NCBI GenBank assembly: GCA_950295325.1
Contig: OX485806.1
Location: forward strand, 34,162,001 to 34,226,000
From: Polytrichum commune
Lineage: Eukaryota > Streptophyta > Polytrichopsida > Polytrichales > Polytrichaceae
DNA: 64,000 nucleotides
Reading direction: 5' to 3'
Of this stretch, positions 22,831 through 34,059 are shown in pieces. Numbering within the stretch: the stretch's first letter is position 1; every line of letters begins with the position of its first letter. The notes beneath the pieces were generated by a model, which did not search any database, was not told the origin of the DNA, and saw nothing but the letters and a program-made list of their open reading frames with translations. The translations under genes and the position numbers were made by a program.

Positions 22831-24070
22831 ATAATCCAGAAACTGCGCAACAGGACTCCATCATTGCTGCCAGAAGTTTTTGGAACGATCTGGAATCCTG
22901 CGAGGGTCGAGCCACTTCTTGAAGACGAGATTTGTGCGTGGCTTCTTGCCCAGGCAGGCAGGCAGGCAGGGGAGCCGCCACCGTTCGCCATAGCTGAAGA
23001 GCTTTCATTCATTCGTTCATTCGTTCATCCATTCAACATCCTTTCATGCATACATTCATCCGTCTCTATCTACTACTACACTAAACATCTGAACTAGTGT
23101 GGCCCACATTAAGGTAGTGTGCCTAATTCCGTGCCTGGTCTTAATTGAACACCCATAGGTTTAATGGTCAACATGATTGGAGGGGGGGGGTTCTACATGC
23201 TCATTCAATAAACATGAGAATCTTCACTTTGATTGAATATGATATTCAATCAAGTTCTAAAAATTATGAGGAAAAGTCGTTACAGACACAGTAAATTGGA
23301 TTTGCTAATCATCTTGCATTACATTAAATAATCCTATTACTGTGGGCCACAACAATTTTCTGAAGCCCATACTAATTCTCAACCCTACTAAATTTTTAGT
23401 ACAAAATTAGTGTGGCCCATAGTAGTTGTTTTCCTAGAAATTTAATGTGGGTGATTATTTTCTTTTGTGTCACTTTTGCCTTGTAACTAATATTCAATGT
23501 TTTGGTTGGAAGACTTGGAGGAAGACCTGGGGTCTTGGACCCGCATTAATTCCACCTTGACTAGAAAATCAGTTTGGCCCATGCTAATTATTTCCACGCT
23601 CATTTTTCCACCCACACTAATAGGATTGTTTAGTGTAGTTGCGCGTTTCATATCCTACGTGAAATGGATGCCAACATAAAAGTGTTCATTTAAGACCCAC
23701 TTGAATGTACTCACTTTTCTTGATCGGGCACCTCTACATGAGAAGTATGTATTTATATCGTGGCTTTAATTTGAGAACCAACAGCTCAAACACATGTGTT
23801 ACGATGAAATTGGATCACATGCTTCTTTTTGGTTCAATAACTGACACAATTGGGAGGGCTTTTGTGACCAATGAAAGAGAGAAAGATAATCTTCATTTTG
23901 ATGGTCTTAAGACTTGTCCATCTCAATTTCCCTTTTGAACCTTGAGATGACAAATATGAAGAGAGGGAATTTATGAGCCAACCCAGTGGTTAAATTTGTC
24001 TATTGGAGCAGAAACGCCCACAATAGAGCCGCATTTGCCTTGTGTGTTGTTTGCTTAGAAAGTGGAATCA
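22831..24070. other. Intergenic DNA with a TA-flanked MITE
   Basis: A GGCA microsatellite (GGCAGGCAGGCAGG) is near 22954 and (CATT)n-type repeats lie near 23010-23060. The MITE at 23322-23635 is listed separately. No gene is seen. Confidence 0.5.
23322..23635. mobile_element. TA-flanked MITE family C, copy 1
   Basis: The 314 bp element has terminal inverted repeats CATTAAATAATCCTATTACT and (right end, read inward) CACTAAACAATCCTATTAGT, each bounded by TA (23320-23321 and 23636-23637). TA flanks suggest a Tc1/mariner-mobilised MITE. It is homologous throughout to 31323-31676. Confidence 0.7.
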
Positions 24071-24075
24071 ACTTA

Positions 24076-24407
24076 GGGTATGTTCACATGGGCCTCAAGT
24101 CACTCGAGATCAATCAATGCAATCTTAGATGTTGAGAGCATGGAAATTCAGGACACAACACTTCACACAAGATCCCAAGTGTGACATTGGAGTCGAGACC
24201 TGGAACTTGTGTTAAGAGGTGGGTCGAGCAAAAAACTATACCCAACTCTTAACACAAGTCCCATGAATATATCTGCATACAATAACCATTGTATAACTTT
24301 AATCATAATTCACTATGTTTTAATGATTCATTGACGCTCAGAAGTTGGAACTTTGCATCCACGTTGGGACTTGGGACTTGAGACTTGAGACCCCATGTGA
24401 ACTGACA
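24076..24407. mobile_element. PIF/Harbinger-like MITE (332 bp)
   Basis: The left end GGGTATGTTCACATGGG is preceded by TTA (24073-24075). The right end, read inward, is GTGTCAGTTCACATGGGG and is followed by TTG, a degraded duplication. Next to the right end, ACTTGGGACTTGAGACTTGAG is a small tandem repeat. The right end is homologous to positions 1-64. Confidence 0.6.
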
Positions 24408-27208
24408 CTTGGACATGGCTGAAGAGTTTGCATTCATACATATCACCATCATCCATCCACCACCCATTGATCATTCATCCACCACCCATTGGTCATCCAT
24501 CCCTCCATCCATAACATGAAAGGCTCATCGGCTGTGTGTTCCGGAATTTATGTATGTGCCTCTGGAGGCTTGCATTGGGCTCACCCCAAGCTCTTTGGGC
24601 ACTAGGTAGTCATGACTATGTTGTGTGGCATGTGAATGGTTTCCTCTACCAATACGTTGGCTCTTGTCTTGTTCTCCACCTTATATGGAGAGAGGGCATT
24701 ATTATACGAGCTTACCTCTCATTCATCCAACATAAAAGTCTTGAAATAGTATGCAGCTCAAGGGTTATTTTTTAAAGATCGATTTGTCACTGGAATCACT
24801 TTTAAAGATCCTGAATTAGTGTACTCGATATCATCTGAGGTGAATTGGCAACAAATCTATAAGAGGGGGGTCAAGTTTTCTTATGTTGGATGGATGAGAG
24901 GTACGCTCATATACAATGATAATTCCCTCTCTCCATCTTATATAGATCAATATTACCTCTTGAAGGTTGTGTTCCATTAACAAATGTATCATGAAACATC
25001 AACAAAATGTTGGACTAAAATTGAGGAGGTAATAGTAAAAACCGACTCCCTATAGGTGGTTGCTAATTCATCATGATTTAAGCTTGCTACATTAAATATT
25101 CTATTTAGTATCATCAATTCTATTCATCTTGCTCAATAATAATTGTAAACCACTCATGTAGTGTTGCTCACACTAAATGTAAACAAAACATTATTTGTCA
25201 TTCCTTGTAGATAAAAATTGGGCATAATAGATTTACAATGTTGTAGTATTATCACTTACAAAGTGACTTTTCATCCAAATTTCAATCATCCATGTGAATA
25301 TTCATTACGTAAATTGTAGGATGAAGAATATACCGAAATTCGTTTCAATGGTTGGCACTTGGATGAACTAAAAGTAAGTTGGGATGACAATACTTGTAAA
25401 CCTATTCATAACAAGGTGTCATTAGAAAAGTTACCACATTGACATAAAATACCATATGACACTAAATACACTAAATATACTACCTATGTAGTGTACACCG
25501 ATTTGAAGTCTATGACTTTGATTTAGGGGTCACTTTGTCTTTAAAGTAGCAACATCCATACTCCACAATAGTAACAAGTATTATCATCCTCCCTCCCCCC
25601 CCCCCCTCATTCCAGTTCGCAATCCCCCTAGGTAGGTGTAATGAACATTCACCCTATCGGATAGCCCTGTCACACTGGGGTTGGTTGGGCCAGCCAACGT
25701 GTGGTCCCGGCCAAGTAGGCAAAAGACCAGGCCGGCTTCGGTGTGGCAAGGCACCAACCACTGCTCTAGCAACTGCATGGATGGGGCAAGGGCTAGGAGT
25801 TGGTTGCTTGCCCACTTGCACAAATGCTCCCGTTTCTTGTACGAGATTCAAATCCATTTCAATTATTTTGAGTTTGAATTGATAGCTTAAAAGTAAAAAA
25901 AATAAAAAACATGGCCAATTGTAGCCAACGGGCAGGTGCTCCGACTGGTTGGCTACAAGGGGGGTGCCTTGTAGCCGGCCAACCATAGCACTTTTGGGAC
26001 TTTGTCCCATGCTTCCTGACTAGCGGCTAGTTGCCACTTGCTGAGGAGGGGGGGGGGGGGACTCCGAACCAGGCGGACTCGCTAACGGGACGTTGGTCCC
26101 CCTCCCCGGGTGGCAGTTATATGCACCAATGTTTGGGGAGATTTTTAGGTGCACTCGATCAAAATCCTAAGTTAGTAAATGATGTTTCCAAATCCAACCG
26201 GTTACATGTTGTGATTATCGCCGGATTTTCTTTATTAATTCGAGGTATATTCCTCAAGATTCATCTAAAACAATGGGTAATTTTCGTAAAGGTCTTGAGC
26301 TTCTTCAACCGGTTCTTTCTCAAACTCAACGGGTTCATCCATAACAAGCAGTCGGGCCCTCTCCGTTCATTGGCCGGAGCAGCATCCACTTGTGTTCTGT
26401 AATAAACTGGCGTACACCTCTTGCCTCGAGTGCCTTATGCATGCCTTCTGTCAGGTCTTTCATGGTCTGGCCAATCACCGTGTGCCAAGTGGCATGCCAT
26501 GTGTGTCTTCTCTCTTTCTAAGTGCGTCGGTGACTCAGAAGGGCCAGGGCCTTTGTGGGTTTGAATTTGGGCCGTTGAGTCAGGTGTGTAAATAAGTTAT
26601 CTGTTGGTTTCCTAGATGTCGGAACGAACACAAAAGCCCATCAATGTACTGGGCTTTGGACCCACCTTGGCGTTTGATTGGCACCATCATTAATGAGCGT
26701 TACCAAATTCCACAACATATCATTTCCGAGTGATATAAGAAACACAAGGAGCACAACACACGGATAAATGATTGTTGGACTTGGCCTTGGTTATTTGTAA
26801 AGTAATGCATACAAAACCCATGGGTTTAGTCCCAAACCTCGAGGTTATGACAATCAACACAAAAGTCACACAAGTTTTGTGAGTGCTTAAATCATCATTC
26901 ACAAAGATTGGTGTCGGGTTATATAAAAGTCGTCTTTACAGCTTCTCATGTTAGTACCGATGGGTCATTCTACAGTTGCACAAGCCCGTCAGGGGTTCAG
27001 ACGGCGGGTCCCATGTGCGCATAAATCCTCAATTCTCTTAAGGTTTGAGAGATGGAAAAAGAAGGTCCCGGAAGTTTTACCCAACTTCCAAAATAGGTTC
27101 TATTACACGACAAGCTCTTAATATAAAGCGTTTTGTTTTTTTCAAAGGAGGATGAAACCCGCGGTTTCATCCCTTGGTGAGGCTTGTTGACTTTACGAAT
27201 AACTCTAC
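24408..27208. other. Intergenic repeats, no gene seen
   Basis: At 25086-25498 lies the second copy of the CACTAAAT-ended repeat also found at 9548-9950. Around 25680-26000 there is GC-richer text with GGTTGGCC and GGCCAACC inverted motifs. Homopolymer runs of C (25597-25608) and G (26047-26060) occur. At about 26120-26360 a repeat matches 31715-31960 (shared CCGGTTACATGTTG). No coding region is supported. Confidence 0.5.
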
Positions 27209-27211
27209 TAA

Positions 27212-28292
27212 GGGCCGGTTTACACTATGGACCATGAAGTTGGACCAGGGCTATGCAAGGCTGCTGAAATTGTCCCGGGACAACTTCGGTTTACATCAAG
27301 GAAAAAATGTGAGAGGGACCGTGAACGTCGAGGTCCCCAAAATACAAATTTTAAGGCCTAATAAATGCATTGACATGATCCAATGGGTTTTGCGGTGAGA
27401 GAGGCAAGAGAGGTGGTTTGGTAGGAAAAGGCTAGGGCCCATGACAAAAGAGATGCCATTTTAATAAAAATTTTATGAATCTACCCTTTATGTGCCTTAA
27501 CCATATCATATCCCATGAGACATACCACTACTACCTTGCCCTACCCCTTAAACCGGCTCCCACGTGCTTCATCAAACAACGTGGGACATCTAAAACTCAA
27601 GAATTTGAGTGCAGATTTGTTTTTTTTTCCTACCAACTGCAATGTTTGGAATTTGGGGGCTTGTAATATACCGTTGGAAAGGTCTTGAAGATACCTTTGC
27701 AACGGTGTATTACATGCCCCATAAATGTCTAAAACTACAGTTTCAAAACGAAAACAAAAACATTGTAGTGGTTTAGTGATTGTAGATCAGGGTGGTCAAA
27801 AGAACGGGATTATCAAAGAATTGAACCTTAGTGCTAAGCAAGGTAGGGTGGTAACAACATTAAATATAATCAAACACCAAATATCCTATTTAGTGTACTG
27901 ACAACACAAGGTACATGTCACATGTACATTACATTGAACATTTACAAATTAAATTGCTCATTTTTTTGTAAACATTGTTGTGAGAAGATTTGTAAGCAAC
28001 ATCTTCGACTCATTTAACAAGGAGTGAAGACAAGTGAAGCCCAAGAGAAGACAAGAGAATGGTCAAACTTGATTTTTGTCCAAAACTGCCCTTTTTGGGC
28101 ATGTATTAAATAAATCAACACCTTCACTTTTTGGTGCATGGTCATTCTTCTTGGTCCACATTTGGTTTACACCTAGCGAGGGGCCCAAGCCTCTCAAAAC
28201 TAATTTCTTACGAAGTCGAACCATGAACTCGGACCATTGACAAAGACCATCTTCCATGGTCCGACTTCATGGTCCATAGTGTAAACCGGCTC
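27212..28292. mobile_element. PIF/Harbinger-like element with 36 bp TIRs (1081 bp)
   Basis: The terminal inverted repeats begin GRGCCGGTTTACACTATGGA and continue through ACCATGAAGTYGGACCA with two differences in about 36 bp. TAA flanks both sides (27209-27211 and 28293-28295). An internal hairpin at about 27665-27710 (ACCGTTG...CAACGGT) is unrelated to the ends. The element is long enough to be a deletion derivative of an autonomous copy, but no transposase motif is readable. Confidence 0.85.
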
Positions 28293-28594
28293 TAAGTAAG
28301 AGTAACATGTAAAACTCCTTTAATAAGAAGTTATTACATTTGCATAATTCCAAGTACAAAGTAGAGGCACTAAATACCATAATTGGTGCAGTACCCCGGC
28401 CCCTAATTGCAAATCAATGTTATTGGAGCCCCGTGTGTACTTCCTCCTCTAATCACACACTTGCTCCCGGCAATTTTGTACAAGGCTATCCTAGTGATTA
28501 GGGCATTGAACTTATAACCCAATCTTGTGCTCGATTTGGAACATTCAATGGAATCCAATGTGCTTGTATTTAATAGTATGCATAAGACAACTAA

Positions 28595-29098
28595 ATGGCT
28601 GCTTTACACACATGAGACCAAGAGCCGTGACCAGGAAATTGTGAGAGTCCAAAAGAAAGTGTCCAAAGGCCGTCCCAACACACCTTCAAAATCATGTAGT
28701 GTGGTCATGGATCCTCAAGTGTAGTGTGAAGTCGTATGTGACCGGGCCCTCAGCCAAATGCTATTTCAATGAACTTCTCTTCATGTGGGTCTTCACACAT
28801 GATAAAATAGAATAAGCCAACGGATGTGAGCGTTCGGAGTGCCGTGGTCTCCCAGTTTTGTGTTAGGCCTTTCTTCAAGAAGTGGTTTTTGAAAATAGCC
28901 CCAAGTGACCATGAAACATGATCCATTCGGTTCCATGTAGGAATCCATGTAGACTTTACATCCATCTTGCGGTCACATACTCCGTTGGTCCCTCAAGCGT
29001 AGTGTGAAGCGAACTTGCACCGGCTCCGCCTTTTCCACCAATGAGAGTGCTTGAAGTGTACCGGTCACGGGCTCTCAGTCTCGTGTGTGAAGTGGCCC
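28595..29098 (+). mobile_element. PIF/Harbinger-like MITE family A, copy 3
   Basis: The 504 bp element is flanked by TAA at 28592-28594 and 29099-29101. The left end has decayed (ATGGCTGCTTTACACAC) and the right end is GTGTGTGAAGTGGCCC. It is homologous along its length to 6725-7223. The right-hand TAA is shared with a second family-like terminus starting at 29102 (ATGGCCGCTTTACTCACTTG). Confidence 0.82.
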
Positions 29099-29101
29099 TA
29101 A

Positions 29102-30179
29102 ATGGCCGCTTTACTCACTTGAGACCAAGAGTTGTGACCAATGAACGGGGACACAACCAACCGGCCATTTGTACATGTGAACCGATGGAAATCATAAAAT
29201 GACTTGACTTATGTGGAGGCCACACATGTTCGGAAACGACGGTTTTGACACGGAGTTTGATAGCCAAGGTAAAAGAATTTCAGCCTTGACATGTGCCTAA
29301 CTTCAAGGAGTTCAGTTCAAGGTTGGTTCCTCTCTTTGTTATTTTGTTTTGTTTGTTTTCAACGATGACTCCAGAGGTGGTGATTTCACTAGGTTGGAAA
29401 CCTAGGTTTTTAATCGGAGTCGAAAATGAACATTTTGAAGGTCTAAAAAAGGGATCAACCTTGAAACTAAGCTCCTCGAAGTTAGGCACATGTCAAGGTT
29501 GGATATTATTTACCTTGGCTTACCAACTTTGTTTCGAAACCGGCATTTCCAAACATGTGTGGCCTCTCATTTTAAACCTTTGATGATGAAAATAGTCAGC
29601 ATGTGAACCGCTCATAAATTAGCCCCTCTTGGAAATCAACCGGTGTTTTTTAGACTTTGATGTGGCCCACGGTAAGAGGACTATTTAGTGTTGCTCCTCC
29701 TAGATATCTCTGCACTCCACTAACTATGACCATGAAAATCTAAGGACCCTTGAAAATCATCCAAAAACCGTACCATGGAAAATAGAAACTCATTTTTGGA
29801 ATTGATGGGCCCTCAAGCTTAGTGTACAGTGAACCTAAACCACATTGAGGGACCGCAACGTATGTTTGGCTTCGGGTCCCCACAATGATAAATGTTATAT
29901 GTTTAGGGAGCCAATGCCAATTTGATTGATTGCAACGGTCCCTAGTTTTGCGCTAGACCCACCTCTTTGTGATGAGCCAAACATAATATACAATAGACCT
30001 TGAAACATTATCCACTTGGTGCCATATAGATCTTTCATCTATTCAAATTTGTTTGATCCCTTAGGCCTTCAAGGTCTTAGAGAGTAAAGTGAAGTTGGAT
30101 CATCTCTAGCTTCTCGACCAATCACATAATTTATATCTTGTGAGTCAAAGGGTCCTTAAGCTTGAGTGTAAATTGGCCC
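29102..30179. mobile_element. Possible composite Harbinger-like element containing a foldback
   Basis: The left edge ATGGCCGCTTTACTCAC follows TAA (29099-29101) and the right edge AGTGTAAATTGGCCC precedes TAA (30180-30182). The spacing of about 1.08 kb equals that of the 27212-28292 element. Inside, 29216-29566 is a separate foldback. Pairing these edges as one element is an inference. Confidence 0.45.
29216..29566. repeat. Foldback (inverted repeat) with arms of about 165 bp
   Basis: GAGGCCACACATGTT at the left is mirrored by AAACATGTGTGGCCTC at the right. Further in, CCTTGACATGTGCCTAACTT is mirrored by AAGTTAGGCACATGTCAAGG. The arms meet near 29390. Near-identical peptides can be read on both strands from the arms, which is a consequence of the symmetry and not evidence of a gene. 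Confidence 0.85.
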
Positions 30180-30401
30180 TAAGTTGTATGGAAAATTATC
30201 ATGCTTTGAGCAAGAGAAAACATGGCTTCGACATCATAGTTTCATACTTTGGTTCTTGAATGTATCCACACAATTAGAAAGTCACAAATCCTGAAGTATA
30301 ATATAGACACCATGGATGGCTCTCTCTTTCAATAACCTAGTACTACAAACCCTTGATGTGTTCAAAGATTTTATGGGTTTCATAAAGAGGAAGTACACTG
30401 A

Positions 30402-30900
30402 GGCCCACTTCACAAATGAGCCAAGAGCTGTGACCATGAAATTGTGAGAGCCCAAAAGAAAGTGTCCAAAGGCCATCCTAAGACACCTCCTAAATCATGC
30501 AGTGTGGTAACGGACCCTCAAGTGTAGTGTGAAGTCATATGTGACTAGGCCCTCAACCAACTGCTATTTCAATGAATTTCTATTCATGCGGGTCCTAACA
30601 CATGATAAAATAGAATAAACTAATGGTTGTGAGCATTTGGAGTGCCATAGTCTCTTGGTTTTGTGTTAGGCCTACCTCCAAGAGGTGGTTTTTGAAAATA
30701 ATCCAAGTGACCATGAAACATGATCCATTCGACGCCATGCAAGAATCCATGTAGACTTTACATCCATCTTGCATTCACTTACTCCGTTGGCCCCTCAAGC
30801 GCAGTGTGAAGAGAACTTGGACGGGCTCCGCCTTTTCCACCAATGAGAGCGCTTGAAGTGTACCGGTCACGGGCACTCAGTCTCGTGTGTGAATTGGCCT
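30402..30900 (+). mobile_element. PIF/Harbinger-like MITE family A, copy 4
   Basis: The 499 bp element has ends GGCCCACTTCACAAATGAG and CTCGTGTGTGAATTGGCCT. The flanks are TGA on both sides (30399-30401 and 30901-30903), a variant of the usual TWA duplication. It is homologous to copies 1-3. Confidence 0.8.
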
Positions 30901-31322
30901 TGATTATCCCAATTAGTGAGTGTTAATTATTTGGAGTTACGAAGTATTTACCAAACAACATCATCTATGTTCCATAATGTCCAAACAACCTATTGAACAA
31001 TCTTTTGTTAGTAAACATTGAAGACTCCTAAAATGTTTTTTGCATTGCATAACTCCGAATAGTAACACACACTAATTAGGGTAATCAATCATGAAGTTGT
31101 AATGCAATTATATTCATCAATAGCCGACATCTTCTTACTAATTCAAAGTGGCCGCACATGACCTCCGGGGGCAAATAGTGTTCAACATTGACTTTCGCCT
31201 CTCTCGAATAACGGTATGTGGTTTCCGTCCCTTTGAAATTACCATTGTTACTTATTTTGAATTACAACATTGTCCAATTTGAGGTGAAACCTTAATGGTG
31301 GGATTGTAGCACAAGAAAAGTA

Positions 31323-31676
31323 CACTAAATAGTCCCTACTACCACAATGATTTTCTAAGAGCCCATGCAAATTCTCATAATGAGAATTCATGTGGGCCAC
31401 ACTAGTTTTCAACCCACACTAAATTTATGTTAGAAAATTAGCGCAGGTCGCATTAATTGTTTTCTAGAAAATCAACGTGAATGGTTATTTTATTTTGTGA
31501 TATTTTCAATCCTATAGCTAATATTCAATGTGTTGGATGGAAGTCTTCATGAAGTCTTCATGAAAGCCATGTGGTTTGGATTCATGTTAATTCCACCTTG
31601 ACTAGAAATTTAGTGTCGCCTATGCAAATTTCTTTCCACAGTAATATACCACCCACGCTAATAGAATTATTTAATG
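31323..31676. mobile_element. TA-flanked MITE family C, copy 2
   Basis: The 354 bp element starts CACTAAATAGTCCC and ends CTAATAGAATTATTTAATG, bounded by TA at 31321-31322 and 31677-31678. It shares blocks such as TAATTCCACCTTGACTAGAAA with 23322-23635. Confidence 0.7.
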
Positions 31677-31679
31677 TAG

Positions 31680-34059
31680 GTAATAGACACATATCGTAGA
31701 ACATGAACTTGACATGGGTATCATGGGATTTGGGTGAACCAATTAGTGCATGGGAAGTTTTTGGGCATAGTTGGTCAAGATCCTAGTGATTCTAAATCTA
31801 GCCGGTTACATGTTGACATCTTCCAATTTTGCTTCATTCAGTTGAGGTATACTCTACAGATTCCTCTAAAATGATCGGATATTCTCCTGAAGTCTCCAAC
31901 TTGAACTAGTTATTTCTCAGACTCAACTGGTTCATCTGTAACTAACCGCCAGTTCTTCCCAGACATAGGAACCAACCCATACACACGTACCTTGTTGGAT
32001 GCCTAAACCCTTGCCTTCAAGGAACCAATGTACATGTTGGTTCACCCCAACTGGTAACATGGCTAGAAATGATCAAGGCCTAACGCTTTTGAATAAAATA
32101 ATGGACTTCATGATCACGAGAAGGTGGGACCACAACGAACATGCCACACTTCTCCTCTAAAATAATGCCTAATCTATTATTCAGTAATGTGTCAAATTGG
32201 CAAGTCCACGGTCCCACCTACATCGGTGCCATCACTCACTCCTCTCCATTACAATGTACTTACTTACATTGCATTTTATGTGTGCAGCCTACTATACGTT
32301 CACTTGATTTTCTATCTTGTTGAAAACCATGGACACCCTAACCTCCGTAATGTCACCATCCGATATGTCACTCCCTATCTTATATCCCAAACCCCTAGAT
32401 TTGCTTGGATGTGCTTAGTTCAAATCTCCCTCCTTATTGTCACGTTTCCTTCCCATGTATCAAGGGATTTGACATTAAAATAATCCATTTAAAATTTCAA
32501 ATCACACACTCGCATGCATCACGTTGTTATAATGTCACACTACGCTAATTCTCTATTCTTATGCGTCCTTGTTAACACTGGAGACCTCGTTAATATGACG
32601 TTCACTTTGGTTGCCATAAGCATGATATTAGGGAGATAGAGTTTAGACATGTCCATTATACCCTTAATTTTAGTTGCCTAAAATGGGCTACAAACTAAGA
32701 TATGTGCACCTCATGCCTTTACATTTTTATACATCATACATACACTTTAAAATAGCCTATATTGGTGTCTACACACTAATAGTGTCTATAGAATAATCTG
32801 TTCCTCATTATTCAACTCGGAATTGCACATTGAGTACAGGGGCAAATCCTCAATGACACTATTTCCATACCCACAATAAATTCTGCAACGAGTAATGTAG
32901 CTTCCAAAGGAGGAAGCAAACAGTGCTCTAGTTCATTCAAGACACACAAAATAATCTTCTTGTATACACACATCTAGAGGCAGGTTGCCGCCATGCATGA
33001 ACAAGACTAATCAATAAACTAAAATATGTAAAACGTCAATGACCATATTACTGAAGAATGGAGCCATTGAATTGAGAGTGGAGGTGTCAACTTGAGCATC
33101 CCTTCGAAACTCTCACATGACTGGACATAAGGAGCGCAGACGTTTCAATCCGCAACACCCACTACTAAATCGACCACGACTCACTGGGAAAGAGTTCATC
33201 CCCACTTGTGTGCACTCCACACACTGCAAACACACACAATAGCATAAATCCAAAACTTTGTGGGACTAATCAACCAGAGTCTATGCCTGCCTAAAATACC
33301 ATACCAACTCTTTCAAAGATTTGTTCCAAGAAGTGATTCAAACTTTGAGATTTGACCACTAAGTTAGCAAAGTGCTTTTTGTCTGCTAGATGATTGTAGA
33401 AGTTACAACCAGGTCGATGCTTTCACTATGCAGAAGCATACAAAGATTCAACAGGGAATCAACCATGGATTGTTGAGTTCCTGTGTGTAAAATCCCCAGC
33501 GACCTTGTGGCATTTTCAACTTGTGAACAAAGAAAACCTATATGGCTGTGAAGAAACACTGTGCCAGATATATAAACTCAAAACACGTACAGGACACAGG
33601 GATATAGATTGTGGCATGCAACTATGATGAAATCAGCAAATCAACAATCATCAACCATGTTATCAAGGAACTGCAAAATCTTACTACCAAGACCTCCAAT
33701 TCAGGCATAAGGTGCCTTTTGTTCTTGGTCACCTGTTTGAAGCTGCCCCATATCAAATTTGAGATTTCATTTTTGCGTGATGCATCTTGCAGGATACTCA
33801 ACAAATAAGACCAACTACTCTACAGTGACCAATATCAGGTTGGACCTAACACCAGACCGGCTCTTGTTATGCTACATTCCTCCAGATACCTATAGCCATG
33901 TGCATCTGACTTACTATCAAAACACATGTTTTCTCTAGAATAATGACCCAACAAGAATTCGGTGATCCTCAACAGACTTTGCCTCTCCCTTGCATTGGAA
34001 AACTGTGACTCGCAGAACCTCTTCCCAACTCCTCTTACTACCAAATGAAAACTACACTC
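31680..34059. other. Intergenic DNA and NAA15 3' flank
   Basis: 31715-31960 repeats 26120-26360. 32350-32640 repeats 54255-54600 (shared AAATCTCCCTCCTT and TTTGACATTAAAATAATCCA). From about 33000 onward the sequence is not obviously repetitive and should include the NAA15 3' UTR. No further gene is supported. Confidence 0.45.

Noticed and set aside
29280-29583. Two opposite-strand frames giving similar peptides
   Set aside because: The similarity follows from the foldback symmetry and both end at unrelated stops.
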